Shown here piece after piece: positions 54,175 through 63,333 of a stretch of DNA of 64,000 bases. Both the position numbers and the translations under genes were made by a program. The DNA comes from Sphaerisporangium album (GTDB lineage Bacteria; Actinomycetota; Actinomycetes; Streptosporangiales; Streptosporangiaceae). Within the stretch, counting starts at the first letter, position 1; the number at the start of each line of letters is the position of its first letter. The stretch is from the NCBI RefSeq assembly GCF_003323745.1, contig NZ_QOIL01000009.1, forward strand, positions 186,001 to 250,000. The letters run 5' to 3'. A model generated the notes under the pieces. That model searched no databases, was not told the DNA's origin, and saw only the letters and a list, made by a program, of their open reading frames with translations.

Positions 54175-54705
54175 TCAGGCGATCGTCGACTCCTCCACGA
54201 CGTCGAGCCTGGTGTGGGCGACGAGCGCCTGAAGGGCCCGCATCGCCGCGCCGGCGTGGTTGCCCCAGGTGTTGAAGTAGGAGTACTGCCACCACCACAG
54301 CGCCTCCAGGGGGCGCCCCGCGCGGTAGTGCCCGAGGCCGTGGACGAGGTCGGCGGCGACGGCCGTGAGGTCGTCCGACAGCCGGTAGGGCGTCACGCCG
54401 GTGTCCTTGTACGGGTCGAACACCTCCGCGTAGTCGTCCACAGGGCCCAGGCGCGTGGCCAGAGCCGTGCGCACCCCGTCCAGGTCAGGGTCGGGACCCG
54501 TCGCGGGCTCGAAATTGCCCTGCAGGATCACGTCCTGGACGGCCCCCAGCTGGGCTCCGGCCAGGCTGACCTGGGAGACCTCGACCAGCAGCATGGCGAG
54601 CATGGCGTCACCGCCCTCGCCGCTCGCCAGCCTCGTCAGCCCGTCGAGATAGTTCTGCGTATGCGCTGCGACACTGTCGGCAAGAGCATTCCACTCGTCA
54701 AACAT
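54175..54705 (-). CDS. DUF5063 protein, recR-linked
   Basis: A 176-residue, mostly helical protein. It begins [40 protein letters not shown] and [20 protein letters not shown] are the conserved parts. It normally follows recR in actinomycetes, and here its start lies inside the end of recR (8-bp overlap), so they are co-expressed. Function unknown; the linkage suggests a link to repair or replication. Confidence 0.88.
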   Translation of the reverse strand: MFDEWNALADSVAAHTQNYLDGLTRLASGEGGDAMLAMLLVEVSQVSLAGAQLGAVQDVILQGNFEPATGPDPDLDGVRTALATRLGPVDDYAEVFDPYKDTGVTPYRLSDDLTAVAADLVHGLGHYRAGRPLEALWWWQYSYFNTWGNHAGAAMRALQALVAHTRLDVVEESTIA

Positions 54706-55297
54706 CCAGCAGCCTCCGTCCTTCGAAAGCGCGGCCCAAAGTGACCTCGTCGGCGTATTCGAGGTCTCCGCCCACTGGCAGACCGCTGGCCAATCTTGTG
54801 ACTTTCAAACCCATCGGTTTGACCAGACGGGCGAGATAGGTCGCCGTGGCCTCACCTTCGAGGTTCGGGTCGGTCGCGAGGATGAGCTCGGTGACCTGCC
54901 CGTCCGCCAGCCGCGTCATCAGCTCGCGGATGCGCAGATCGTCGGGGCCGACGCCCTCGATCGGGCTGATCGCCCCGCCGAGCACGTGGTAGCGCCCGCG
55001 GAACTCGCGAGTCTTCTCGATGGCGACGACGTCCTTCGACTCTTCCACCACGCAGATGACGTGCGGGTCGCGCCGGACGTCCCGGCAGATCCGGCATTCC
55101 TCTTCGGCCGCGACGTTCCCGCAGACGCGACAGAAGCGGACCTTCTCCTTGACCTCCAGCAGCACGTGCGCCAGACGTTTGACGTCCACAGGATCCGCGG
55201 AAAGTAAGTGGAAGGCGATCCGCTGCGCGCTCTTCGGACCGACGCCGGGCAACAGGCCGAGCTCGTCGATCAGATTCTGGACGACCCCCTCGTACAT
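54698..55297 (-). CDS. recR: Recombination mediator RecR
   Basis: A 199-residue ring-forming protein of the RecFOR pathway that helps RecA load on gapped DNA. An N-terminal HhH region ([20 protein letters not shown]), a zinc finger with [18 protein letters not shown], and a Toprim domain ([38 protein letters not shown]) are all present and in order. It starts 6 bp after ybaB stops, overlaps DUF5063 at its end, and sits in the usual dnaX-ybaB-recR order. Confidence 0.96.
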   Translation of the reverse strand: MYEGVVQNLIDELGLLPGVGPKSAQRIAFHLLSADPVDVKRLAHVLLEVKEKVRFCRVCGNVAAEEECRICRDVRRDPHVICVVEESKDVVAIEKTREFRGRYHVLGGAISPIEGVGPDDLRIRELMTRLADGQVTELILATDPNLEGEATATYLARLVKPMGLKVTRLASGLPVGGDLEYADEVTLGRAFEGRRLLDV

Positions 55298-55302
55298 GGC
55301 GG

Positions 55303-55650
55303 TCAGAACCCCGGAAGCTGGAATCCGCCTCCGCCAAGACCTTGCGCCAGCGGGCCGAGCTTCTCCTGCTGCAACTCGGCGGCCGCGCGGACGGCGTCAC
55401 GAACCGCGGCGATCACCAGATCGGCGATCGTGTCCGCCGTGTCCTGCGGGTCGCCGGGGTCGACGGCCTTGGGACTGATCTTGAGCTCCAGCAGCTCCCC
55501 ACTGCCGTTGACGGTCGCGACGACGAGGCCGCCACCTGCGGACCCCTCGATCTGCGCGTCGCTGAGCTCCTGCTGGGCCGTCGCGAGCTGCTGCTGCATG
55601 AGCTGCGCCTGCTCCAGCAACTGCTGCAGATTGACATCCCCTGGATTCAC
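55303..55650 (-). CDS. ybaB: YbaB/EbfC nucleoid-associated protein
   Basis: A 115-residue DNA-binding protein. [20 protein letters not shown] is the coiled N-terminal helix and [20 protein letters not shown] the central sheet. The C-terminus is Gly-rich. GTG 55650 has GAGGAG 8 bp upstream; the longer frame is not conserved. It lies between dnaX and recR, the conserved order, although 701 bp separate it from dnaX here, more than usual. Confidence 0.93.
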   Translation of the reverse strand: MNPGDVNLQQLLEQAQLMQQQLATAQQELSDAQIEGSAGGGLVVATVNGSGELLELKISPKAVDPGDPQDTADTIADLVIAAVRDAVRAAAELQQEKLGPLAQGLGGGGFQLPGF

Positions 55651-56351
55651 GATCGTGCGCTCCTCATGGCTTCGCGTGTGGCACGAGCCTACGGTGTTTG
55701 CCACGCATGTTGCACTGGCGCACGGCGGTGTTCACGTGGCCACGCCGCCCGGACGGGTCCTGTGGTCACCACCCGCCGCAGGTGAGACGCCGCTCGCGGA
55801 ACGACGACCACGCGCCCGCGTCGCCTGTGGGCGCGTGGATCCCCGCGCGCGCAGGGCGATCCGGCCCGGCTGGACGACCCCGCGCGCCGCCGTTCCCTCC
55901 TCCGCGGAGGGTCGCCGCCCTCGAACCCCGATGGTTAACGGCAGAGTCCGCGCGAGGTAAACGCCCGACCCCCGCCGCCATGTCCGGAGCGCGCGTTCCG
56001 CCCTGACCGCTACCCAGGTCATCCCTGATTCGGTCAGGAAACTCCCAACACCGGCAAAGAACCGGGCAACACCATCGCCCGACGCCCGCGGCAGCGCCCG
56101 CCACGACCAGGTGCGATGCCCACCCAAGATCACCCGGCCCCCTCCCGCCCACCACGACCCCTACACCGGCAAAAACCCGGGCAACACCGTCACCCGACGC
56201 GCGCGGCAGCCCCCGTCACGACCAGGTGCGGTGTCCACTCGTGATCGCCCGCTCACCGCGGTCCTTCTCATCCGGCGCCGGGGCGGGAAGTGGTACGGCG
56301 AATCCGGCGCCGCCGTACGGCGGGTCACCGATGAACGCGCGTGGACGGTGA
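55651..56351. other. Unusually long gap between ybaB and dnaX
   Basis: 701 bp where most relatives have a short or no gap. It holds the 76-bp direct repeat at 56048-56238. Open frames here have poor codon bias and no starts with SD. Expansion by repeats is the best explanation I see. Confidence 0.5.
56048..56238. repeat. 76-bp direct repeat, two copies 115 bp apart
   Basis: 56048-56123 and 56163-56238 both run ACACCGGCAAA..., with CGGGCAACACC and ACGACCAGGTGCG in the same places, and differ at roughly a tenth to a sixth of positions. The 39-bp spacer is unrelated. Confidence 0.7.
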
Positions 56352-58496
56352 CTAGGCGTGGTCGATCTCGCCGATGATCTGGCCGCCGAGCTCACGCTGG
56401 ACCAGCGCCATGCCCGACAGCGAGCCCGCGTCGGCGTCGGCGTCGTTGTCCGGATCGACCTCGTCGGCCTCCGAGGGCGACGGACTCGAACGGCCGGGCA
56501 CCGTCTCCGGCCAGCCGGACTGCCGGGGACCCGCCTGGGCCGCCGCGTGCGCCGCCGAACGCGCCGCGGCCAGCCCCGTGCTGACCGGCGCCGGTCCGCG
56601 GCCGGGTGGCGGCCCGTCGTCGTCCGGAGGCGGCGCGTCCGGCCAGGGGTCGTCCGAGTGGGACGACGGCGCCTGTGGACCACTCGGCTGCCGCCGCGCG
56701 GGCGCGCTCTGGACCTGCGCGCGGGGAGCCTGCGGCGGGGACGGCGGCGCGTTGTTCTCCGGACGGGACGGCGAGGGACGCGCGGCCGGAGCCTGGCGCG
56801 CGGGCGGCGCCGCGGCCGGGGGGGAGTTGCCGACGACGGCCTCGACCTTCCAGGTGCCGCCCAGGACCTCGGCGATGGCCGCCGCCACCACGGTGTCCTT
56901 GGTGCCGCCGACGAAGTTGCGCATCGCGCCGACCTGGTGGAAGCCGAGCGTGACGATGTTGCCCTCGACCCCGACGAGCTGCGAGTTCGTGCTGACGTTC
57001 GCCCAGACGGCGAGCGAGCGCCGCTTGAGCACGTCCAGGACCTGCGGCCAGGCCTGCTGGAAGGCGCCTCCCGGAGCAGCGACCTGCGCCGGCGGGGGAG
57101 AGGCGGGCTCGGGCCCGCGCTGCGGCGCGCCCGGCCTGGACGGGGCGGGCCAGTCGTCGGCGGGACGGGCGGCGGCCGGTCGGCTCTCGGCCTGCGCGGG
57201 CTGCTGGACGGACTCGGGCCGCGAGGCGGGCGCCTGCGCCGCGGCCTCGGCCCTCGGTGGCTGCGAGGGCTCCGCGGTGGGCACGAGGCGCGGCCCCGAA
57301 GGTACGAGGCCGGGAGCGGACGAAGGCACGGCGGCCACCACCCCGCCGCGCTCCAGGCGCTCCAGGCGGGCCAGCATCGCGGCCTCGCCCTGCTCGGCGG
57401 CGGGCAGCAGCACGCGGGCGCACATGAGCTCGAGCAGGAGCCGGGGAGACGTCGCGCCGCGCATCTCGGTCAGCCCGGCGTTGAACACCTCGGCGGCGCG
57501 GGTCAGCTCGGCCGGGCCCATCGAGGCCGCCTGCCCGGCCAGCCGCTCCAGCTCGTCGGCCGGGCGGTCGAGCAGGCCGCTGGCCCCCGCCTCGGGAACG
57601 TTGGCGAGCACGACCAGGTCACGGAACCGTTCGAGCAGGTCCGTCGCGAACCGGCGAGGATCGTGGCCCCCCTCGATCACGCGGTTGACCGCCGAGAACA
57701 CCGCGGCGCCGTCACGCCGGGCGAAGGCCGCGACGATCTCGTCCAGAAGATCGGAGTCGGTGTACCCGAGGAGCGAGACGGCGCGGGCATAGGTGATGCC
57801 GGCGTCGTCGGCGCCCGCCAGCAGCTGGTCGAGGATCGACAGCGAGTCACGGGCCGAGCCGGCGCCGGCGCGCACCACCAGCGGCAGCGCGGCGGGCTCG
57901 TACGGCACCGACTCCGACTCGAGGATCTCCTCCATGAGCTGCCGCAGCGTCGCCGGCGGCATGAGCCGGAACGGGTAGTGGTGGGTTCGCGACTTGATGG
58001 TGCCGATGACCTTTTCGGGCTCGGTGGTCGCGAAGACGAACTTCAGGTGCGGCGGAGGCTCCTCGACGAGCTTGAGCAGCGCGTTGAAACCCTCGCGGGT
58101 CACCATGTGCGCCTCGTCGATGATGTAGATCTTGAACCGCGCGGACACCGGCGCGAAGAACGCCCGCTCGCGCAGGTCACGGGCGTCGTCCACGCCACCG
58201 TGGGACGCGGCGTCGATCTCGATGACGTCGAGGTGGCCAGGCCCGGCGGGCCCGAGCGCCACGCAGGACTCACAGACGCCGCACGGGTCGGGCGTCGGCC
58301 CCTTCTCGCAGTTCAGCGAGCGGGCGAGGATGCGCGCGCTGGAGGTCTTGCCGCACCCCCGTGGCCCACTGAACAGGTAGGCATGGTTGATGCGCCCCGT
58401 GCGCAGCGCCTGCCTCAGCGGCTCAGTGACGTGTTCCTGACCCTTGACCTCGGCGAACGTCCCAGGCCGGTATTTGCGGTAGAGGGCGAGACTCAT
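56352..58496 (-). CDS. dnaX: DNA polymerase III subunit gamma/tau
   Basis: A 714-residue clamp-loader subunit. It starts MSLALYRKYRPGTFAEVKGQ; Walker A is FSGPRGCGKTSSARIL, a zinc module has Cys at DPCGVCESC with an upstream NCEKG, Walker B is FKIYIIDEAHMV and the SRC-like motif is KSRTHHYPFRL. About 250 residues of Pro/Ala-rich tail carry the tau-like region with FQQAWPQVLDVLKRRSLAVW. ATG 58496 is standard for the family. No slippery A-run is visible for a gamma frameshift. The SRP RNA lies 106 bp upstream. Confidence 0.96.
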   Translation of the reverse strand: MSLALYRKYRPGTFAEVKGQEHVTEPLRQALRTGRINHAYLFSGPRGCGKTSSARILARSLNCEKGPTPDPCGVCESCVALGPAGPGHLDVIEIDAASHGGVDDARDLRERAFFAPVSARFKIYIIDEAHMVTREGFNALLKLVEEPPPHLKFVFATTEPEKVIGTIKSRTHHYPFRLMPPATLRQLMEEILESESVPYEPAALPLVVRAGAGSARDSLSILDQLLAGADDAGITYARAVSLLGYTDSDLLDEIVAAFARRDGAAVFSAVNRVIEGGHDPRRFATDLLERFRDLVVLANVPEAGASGLLDRPADELERLAGQAASMGPAELTRAAEVFNAGLTEMRGATSPRLLLELMCARVLLPAAEQGEAAMLARLERLERGGVVAAVPSSAPGLVPSGPRLVPTAEPSQPPRAEAAAQAPASRPESVQQPAQAESRPAAARPADDWPAPSRPGAPQRGPEPASPPPAQVAAPGGAFQQAWPQVLDVLKRRSLAVWANVSTNSQLVGVEGNIVTLGFHQVGAMRNFVGGTKDTVVAAAIAEVLGGTWKVEAVVGNSPPAAAPPARQAPAARPSPSRPENNAPPSPPQAPRAQVQSAPARRQPSGPQAPSSHSDDPWPDAPPPDDDGPPPGRGPAPVSTGLAAARSAAHAAAQAGPRQSGWPETVPGRSSPSPSEADEVDPDNDADADAGSLSGMALVQRELGGQIIGEIDHA

Positions 58497-58602
58497 GCCG
58501 TCTCCTCGCCTAGGGGGTCGGAGTGCGAAGTGGAGACCCCGGGACGCCTCACGCGGGCCATCGGCTCGCTCACGTGACGACATCACCCCGGTCCCCAGCG
58601 AA

Positions 58603-58692
58603 GAGACCCCTCGCACACCCGCCAGAGCCCGCTTATCCTTGCTGCCTTCCGGCCCTGGGGAGGTTCACAGGATGACGCCGCGCGAGGGGTCC
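58603..58692 (-). ncRNA. ffs: Signal recognition particle 4.5S RNA (small bacterial SRP RNA)
   Basis: The minus strand has the universally conserved apical core GGCCGGAAGGCAGCAAGG preceded by GTGAACCTCCCCAGG. The ends GGACCCCTCGCG and GCGAGGGGTCTC pair to form a closed hairpin of about 90 nt. The RNA binds Ffh to target membrane and secreted proteins. Location just upstream of dnaX is conserved in actinomycetes. Ends are set by the terminal stem and may shift by a few bases. Confidence 0.93.
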
Positions 58693-58923
58693 TGTCACAG
58701 TCTAACCGTGCCCGGCAGTGCTCGTGGCCCCAAGACGAGATCACGGAGACCGATTCCCCCGCCCTGCCGTCGAGTGACCCCGCTCAACCCACCGAGACTC
58801 CCCCTCAGCCCGCCAAGACTCCCCCGCCCGGCCCGCGAGACGTCCCGCGCCCGGCATACCGAGACCGATTCGTGGCTCCCACCGTGGTCCGCGCGCCCCG
58901 CGAAGTCCGGTAAGCTTCTCGGC

Positions 58924-59009
58924 GGAGGATTCGCCTAGTTGGCCTAGGGCGCACGCTTGGAAAGCGTGTTGGGGGCAACCCCTCAGGAGTTCGAATCTCC
59001 TATCCTCCG
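58924..59009 (+). tRNA. tRNA-Ser (anticodon GGA, UCC/UCU codons)
   Basis: An 86-nt class II tRNA. The acceptor stem is GGAGGAT/ATCCTCC with discriminator G, the anticodon arm is CACGC-TTGGAAA-GCGTG with anticodon GGA, the long variable arm lies around TTGGGGGCAACCCCTCA, and the T-arm loop is GTTCGAATC. CCA is not encoded. It is followed by a strong hairpin. Confidence 0.97.
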
Positions 59010-59030
59010 CGCTTGGTTGAGCAGCAAGAA

Positions 59031-59070
59031 CACGAAGGGCCCCGGACCGATCCAGCCGGGGCCCTTCGTG
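59031..59070. terminator. Perfect 15-bp hairpin after tRNA-Ser
   Basis: CACGAAGGGCCCCGG (59031-59045) and CCGGGGCCCTTCGTG (59056-59070) pair around a 10-nt loop. It separates tRNA-Ser from the convergent secreted-protein gene. Confidence 0.85.
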
Positions 59071-59146
59071 CGTTCGCACTCGGTCTCAGTCCAGCCCGTG
59101 GGTTCGGACCGGGAGGGGCCGAGTTCGTGACCGGCGGGCGGCGGGG

Positions 59147-59806
59147 TCAGGGGCAGACGTCGTCGAGGGTGCAGACGAGCCGGGCCATCCGCGCCGCGTC
59201 GGCCGCGTGCCGGCGGAAGTCGGCAGGGCGGGGCGCGCCGGACGCCTCGTCGGTGTGGGCGTAGAGAAAGACGACGCCGCCCTTGCGGGCGACCACGGCG
59301 CGCTGCCCGTGGATCGTCGGCTTCGTCCCCTGGTAGTACTGCATGGCCACGTGCAGCGCCTCGGCCCCGATCCGAGCAGGAGTGCCCGTCCACACCGCGT
59401 CACGGCCGTCCCCGGCGCTGTCGGCCAGGCGGGCGCAACGCCGCAGCGCGGACCGCAGGTCCTTCATCGCCTTCTTGGCCGCCCTGACGGTCCGGTAGCG
59501 GGTGACCTCCTCGATCTGGGCCGCGGCCGGCGCCTCCAGCCAGGTTCGCCGTACCGAGACCCGGTCCTTCGTCCCCAGCCGGGCGTCCTGGCACGGGTTC
59601 ACCCAGAGGATGCCGCGGGCCTGGTTCGTGACGTGCCACCTCGGCGGGCCGTCCGGGGCGACCACCGGCTCGGGGCGGTCACCGCGCTCGTAGATCAGGA
59701 ACCCCTTGGGGATGCCCGCCGCGGCGTTCGCGGTGCCGGCGCCGAGCCCGTACACCGCGACCGCCATGGCGGCCCCCGCACTGATCATGATCCGGCTCTT
59801 CGTCAT
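59147..59806 (-). CDS. Secreted protein of unknown function (sensor-domain-like)
   Basis: A 219-residue precursor. MTKSRIMISAGAAMAVAVYG with GTANAAAG gives a signal cleaved near residue 29. The mature domain alternates strands and helices (WHVTNQARGILWVNPCQDAR, then a TRYRTVRAAKKAMKDL helix and RRCARLADSAGDG, with AVVARKGGVVFLYAHTDEA near the end) and has Cys in NPCQD, RRCAR, LVCTLDDVCP, likely two disulfides. The layout recalls extracytoplasmic sensor domains of the PknH/DUF families in actinomycetes, but the match is weak. ATG 59806 begins the signal exactly. Confidence 0.7.
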   Translation of the reverse strand: MTKSRIMISAGAAMAVAVYGLGAGTANAAAGIPKGFLIYERGDRPEPVVAPDGPPRWHVTNQARGILWVNPCQDARLGTKDRVSVRRTWLEAPAAAQIEEVTRYRTVRAAKKAMKDLRSALRRCARLADSAGDGRDAVWTGTPARIGAEALHVAMQYYQGTKPTIHGQRAVVARKGGVVFLYAHTDEASGAPRPADFRRHAADAARMARLVCTLDDVCP

Positions 59807-59973
59807 CCGCGCCCCCTGTGGTCGTCGGCGGCTCCTCTCGCCGCCGTACTCATCCCTCTTCGACCACCCGGACGGCGCGAATGTTGGCGGCCGTCACGAA
59901 AAGGCATGGCTCAGCGCAGGATCGCGGCAATGTCGCCGGCCTGCTCTCCGGCCGTGGGGTGCGCGCGGCGGGC

Positions 59974-60516
59974 TCAGCCGACGACGCGGAACCAGAGGTT
60001 CGTCGCCGTCGGGACGCCGCTGAGGCTGAGGCGTTCGAGTTTGACCTTCGTGCCCCCCGGGTGGTCGAAGAGGCGGACGCCGTCGCCGAGCAGCACGGGC
60101 GCGATCAGCACGAGGATCTCGTCGAGCAGGCCGGCCTCCAGGCACTGGCGGGCGGTTTCGGCGCCGAGGACGTTGACGTACTTGTCGCCCGCGGCGTCCT
60201 TGGCCGCCTTGACGGCGGTATGGACGTCGCCGACGAACGTGACGCCCGGGATCGGCGTGTCCGGCGCGTGGTGGGTGAGGACGAACTGCGGCCCGTCCCA
60301 TCCCCCGCCGAACGGCTTGCCCTCTCCGGGCCTCCCCTTGTGCGGGTCGTCGCCGCGGAAGGTGCGGTTGCCGACGAGCAGGGCGCCGATGTCGCCGATG
60401 AGCTCGTCCACCAGCGGGTTGGGCCCGAGGTGTTCGGTGAGCCAGGACATGTCGCCGCCGGCTCCGGCGATGAAGCCGTCCAGGGACATTGTGGCCGAGT
60501 ACAGCATCTTGGCCAT
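59974..60516 (-). CDS. Dihydrofolate reductase-family protein (second copy)
   Basis: 180 residues. MAKMLYSATMSLDGFIAGAG and LVDELIGDIGALLVGNRTFR are family motifs, with YVNVLGAETARQCLEAGLLD and VLIAPVLLGDGVRLFDHPGG near the end. It is a RibD-C-type NADPH reductase and likely not a folate enzyme. It is a paralogue of 40919-41467, with the same ARQCL and LGDGVRLF signatures. It follows the ECF sigma gene in the same direction with a 103-bp gap and may be controlled by it. Confidence 0.88.
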   Translation of the reverse strand: MAKMLYSATMSLDGFIAGAGGDMSWLTEHLGPNPLVDELIGDIGALLVGNRTFRGDDPHKGRPGEGKPFGGGWDGPQFVLTHHAPDTPIPGVTFVGDVHTAVKAAKDAAGDKYVNVLGAETARQCLEAGLLDEILVLIAPVLLGDGVRLFDHPGGTKVKLERLSLSGVPTATNLWFRVVG

Positions 60517-60619
60517 GATCCAACCTCCGTCGAGGGTCGGTATTCGGTTGACCCCAGTTGAGACGGCGGGCCGCGCGAAAAGTAAGCGGCGGCCTGGCGC
60601 CGGGTCCGGCGCGGGCCGG

Positions 60620-61660
60620 TCAGGGGGCGAGCGCGGCGGGCAGGTCGAAGGCGGCGAACAGGGCGGGGTCGTGGAAGGCCGTGATCTCCGCGACGCGACC
60701 GCCCTCGACGCGCAGCACTCCGATGGCGAACGCCCGGTACTCGTCCTCGCCGGGACCGCGCACGTAGGCCCCCGCCGCCGGCTGCCGGTTCGCCGAGGTG
60801 GGCAGCATGCGGAACCGGCCCACGTACCCCGGCGCGCCGGGGTCCCAGCTCGCCGCCAGGGAGGCGATGACGGCCTCGCGCCCCTGGAACCACATCGGGT
60901 ACGGCGGCATCGTCGCGCGGGCGTCCTCGGCCAGCAGGCCGGCCATCGCGGCGAGGTCGGCGCGCTCGACCGCGTCCATGTAGCGCCGCAGCACCGCCCG
61001 CTCCTGCTCGGTGGGCCGCGTGGACGGCGCCCAGTCGTCCCGGCGCGCGGGCAGGTGCTCCCTGAGCGTGGCGCGGGCCCGCTGGAGCGCGCTGTTGACC
61101 GAGGCCAGGCTGCCCTCCAGCAGGTCCGCGGTCTGCCGGGCGGGCCAGCCGAGCACGTCGCGCATGATCAGCACGGCGCGCTGGCGGGGCGGCAGATGCT
61201 GGATCGCGGCCAGGAACGCCAGCTCGATCGTCTCGCGGGCGACCACCGCCATGTCGGGCCGCGCCTCGCTGGGCGCGGCGGGCTCCCGGAGGTCCGGGAA
61301 CGGTTGCAGCCAGGCGATGTCGGTACGGGGCGGCCGACCGGCGCTGAGGTCCGAGGGCGCCGTGACGTGGTGCGGCAGCACGCGCCGTGCCCGGCCGTCG
61401 AGGGCGTCGAGGCAGGCGTTGGTCGCGATACGGTACAGCCAGGCCCGGACGGTCGATCGTCCCTCGAACGCGCCGAGGTTCTTCCAGGCGCGCAGGAACG
61501 TCTCCTGGACCAGATCCTCGGACTCCTCCAGGGAGCCGAGCATCCGGTAGCAGTGGACCAGCAGCTCGCCGCGATGACGCTCGACGAGCGCCGCGAAGGC
61601 CTGTTCGTCCCCCGCCCGCGCCGCGCGCACGACCGCCTCGTGATCCTCCGCGCCCGACAA
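60620..61660 (-). CDS. ECF sigma factor with C-terminal SnoaL-like domain (SigG/SigJ-like)
   Basis: A 346-residue sigma factor. Region 2 is VRAARAGDEQAFAALVERHR plus MLGSLEESEDLVQETFLRAW, and region 4 is LPPRQRAVLIMRDVLGWPAR with TADLLEGSLASVNSALQRAR. After ~200 residues a SnoaL/NTF2-like domain follows (RRYMDAVERADLAAMAGLLA, DPALFAAFDLPAAL). In this class the extra domain replaces an anti-sigma factor and tunes activity. The start is uncertain: TTG 61660 follows GGAAGG. No anti-sigma gene is adjacent; the DHFR-fold gene downstream is a candidate target. Confidence 0.85.
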   Translation of the reverse strand: MSGAEDHEAVVRAARAGDEQAFAALVERHRGELLVHCYRMLGSLEESEDLVQETFLRAWKNLGAFEGRSTVRAWLYRIATNACLDALDGRARRVLPHHVTAPSDLSAGRPPRTDIAWLQPFPDLREPAAPSEARPDMAVVARETIELAFLAAIQHLPPRQRAVLIMRDVLGWPARQTADLLEGSLASVNSALQRARATLREHLPARRDDWAPSTRPTEQERAVLRRYMDAVERADLAAMAGLLAEDARATMPPYPMWFQGREAVIASLAASWDPGAPGYVGRFRMLPTSANRQPAAGAYVRGPGEDEYRAFAIGVLRVEGGRVAEITAFHDPALFAAFDLPAALAP

Positions 61661-61703
61661 CTCCCCGCCTTCCGTTCCCGACCGGCCCTTCCACGGTACG
61701 ACG

Positions 61704-62081
61704 TCAGGAGTGCGAGTGGTTTGTGCGCTTGTGAGCTTTTCGGTGCTTCGCGGAGTGGGCCTTGCGGGCGTGCCGGGGTTCCGGTTCGGACGGCGTCAGG
61801 TGGGCGGGCGCCTGGAGGAACACCGGAATGGAGTGGCGGCGCAGCAACGAGGGCGGTGACGGGCCGCCGTCCCTGGCCGAGTGCGGGTGAGGCGGCGCGG
61901 CCGGCGGGCACGAGGAGCCGAGGCCTAGGGCCAGCCCGAAGCCGGCGGCGAGGGCGACGACGAGGCCGGCCGCGTACGGGCCCTGGGTGACGAGCTTGGC
62001 GCGCAGCCACGCGCCCGTCGGCATGACCGGCACGCTCCGGTAGAAGTACGCGGGCGGTGGCACGTCGCTGGGCGTGCTCAC
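61704..62081 (-). CDS. Small single-span membrane protein with His/Lys-rich tail
   Basis: 125 residues. A short N-terminal part is followed by a hydrophobic helix (PYAAGLVVALAAGFGLALGL), a Pro/Ser-rich stalk and a C-terminus in which His recurs beside Lys/Arg (HARKAHSAKHRKAHKRTNHS). GTG 62081 is at better SD spacing (GGAGGT) than GTG 62087. The tail could bind metal or nucleotide; no family recognised. It lies just upstream of the ECF gene in the same direction with a 43-bp gap, so it may belong to its operon. Confidence 0.6.
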   Translation of the reverse strand: MSTPSDVPPPAYFYRSVPVMPTGAWLRAKLVTQGPYAAGLVVALAAGFGLALGLGSSCPPAAPPHPHSARDGGPSPPSLLRRHSIPVFLQAPAHLTPSEPEPRHARKAHSAKHRKAHKRTNHSHS

Positions 62082-62382
62082 GGTCACCTCCGTCCACCAC
62101 CGGTGATCAGGCTGTGCGCCACAGTAATCAGCACTTCAGCGGCGCTCTCGGATACCGCGCCCCGGTTGGGCCGATCCCGGCCGAGCGTTGGCACGCGGCG
62201 GTGCCGGCCTTGAACGAACGCCCCCGTGAATAGGCCTCCGTGGGGACGTTTCTGGCCGTGCGCATTCAACGGAGAGGTGGCTCCATCTGGCCATTCACCC
62301 CCGTCATGCATGATCGTTTTACTCAGGGGAACTAGCAGGGTCGGATAAGACCCCTGAAAACAGAAGAAAAGAGAAGCAGCCG
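62082..62382. other. Divergent promoter region upstream of the metallopeptidase
   Basis: 301 bp. The right half is AT-rich and holds a hairpin (62323-62357). A promoter for each direction is expected; none is clear enough to place. No gene seen. Confidence 0.4.
62323..62357 (+). promoter_or_regulatory. Leader hairpin upstream of the metallopeptidase gene
   Basis: TCAGGGG (62323-62329) and CCCCTGA (62351-62357) pair 26 bp before the ATG, with an alternative inner GGGTC/GACCC stem sharing bases. An A-rich run follows. It may be a mutually exclusive leader fold or simply an mRNA-stability element. Confidence 0.35.
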
Positions 62383-63264
62383 ATGGACTTCCGGGACGAT
62401 GTCGACCTAGATGCCTCCCAGGTCGAGAACCGTGGAGGCGGCGGTGGATTCCGCGGTGGCGGGCTCGCCATCGGCGGGGGCGCGGCGGGCGTCATCGCCC
62501 TGATCGTCGCACTCATATTCGGGATCAATCCGGGTGACGTCACCGGAGGGGGCGGCGGCGGGGACACGGCCGCACAGCCGTCCTCCGATCTCTCCGGCCA
62601 GTGCAAGAAGGGCTCGGACGCCGACCAGTCGGAGGACTGCCGAGTCGTCGGCGTGGTCAACAGCATCCAGGCGTACTGGAAGGGCGCCTTCGACCAGTCG
62701 GGCAAGGGCGCCTACACCGGGGCCCGCACCGTGCTGTTCTCCCAGGCCGTGGACACGGGCTGCGGGCAGGCGACCTCGCAGGTCGGGCCGTTCTACTGCC
62801 CGAGCGACAAGCACGTCTACCTGGACCTGACGTTCTTCGACGAGCTGCAGAGCAAGTTCGGCGCCAGCGGCGGCCCGTTCGCGCAGGCGTACGTGATCGC
62901 CCACGAGTACGGCCACCACGTGCAGGACCTGCTGGGCACCATGGAACAGGTCCGCGGCGACAGCCAGGGCCCCGAGAGCGCGTCCGTGCGGCTGGAGCTC
63001 CAGGCGGACTGCTACGCGGGCGTCTGGGCGAAGAACGCCGTGGACACCGGCTTCTACGAGAAGCCCTTCACCGACACCGACATCAAGGAGGCGCTCGACG
63101 CCGCGGCGGCCGTCGGGGACGACAGGATCCAGGAGAAGGCCCAGGGCCGGGTGGATCCCGAAGCCTTCACCCACGGGACGGCGGCCCAGCGCACCAAGTG
63201 GTTCAGCACCGGCTACAAGTCCGGTGAACCGGGTCGGTGCGACACCTTCTCCGGCGGCATCTAA
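62383..63264 (+). CDS. Neutral zinc metallopeptidase (YpfJ family), membrane-anchored
   Basis: A 293-residue enzyme. The N-terminal Gly-rich segment is followed by a membrane helix (GVIALIVALIFGINPG) and a Gly/Ser linker, so the catalytic domain is extracytoplasmic. The zinc site is AYVIAHEYGHHVQDLLG (HExxH), with RLELQADCYAGVWAKNAVDT supplying the distal acidic ligand. Six Cys (e.g. GQCKKG, SEDCRV, TGCGQA, YCPSD) may form disulfides. Substrate unknown. ATG 62383 is standard, although the SD is weak. Confidence 0.92.
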   Translation: MDFRDDVDLDASQVENRGGGGGFRGGGLAIGGGAAGVIALIVALIFGINPGDVTGGGGGGDTAAQPSSDLSGQCKKGSDADQSEDCRVVGVVNSIQAYWKGAFDQSGKGAYTGARTVLFSQAVDTGCGQATSQVGPFYCPSDKHVYLDLTFFDELQSKFGASGGPFAQAYVIAHEYGHHVQDLLGTMEQVRGDSQGPESASVRLELQADCYAGVWAKNAVDTGFYEKPFTDTDIKEALDAAAAVGDDRIQEKAQGRVDPEAFTHGTAAQRTKWFSTGYKSGEPGRCDTFSGGI

Positions 63265-63333
63265 GCGCTTCCGCACATCAGCACCAGGACACTGAAGCAG
63301 GCGGCGCATGAAAACTCTCTTAAACTCAATAGG

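Noticed and set aside
55732-56155. Minus-strand frames in the ybaB-dnaX gap
   Set aside because: Poor codon bias and no start signal; direct repeats account for the sequence.
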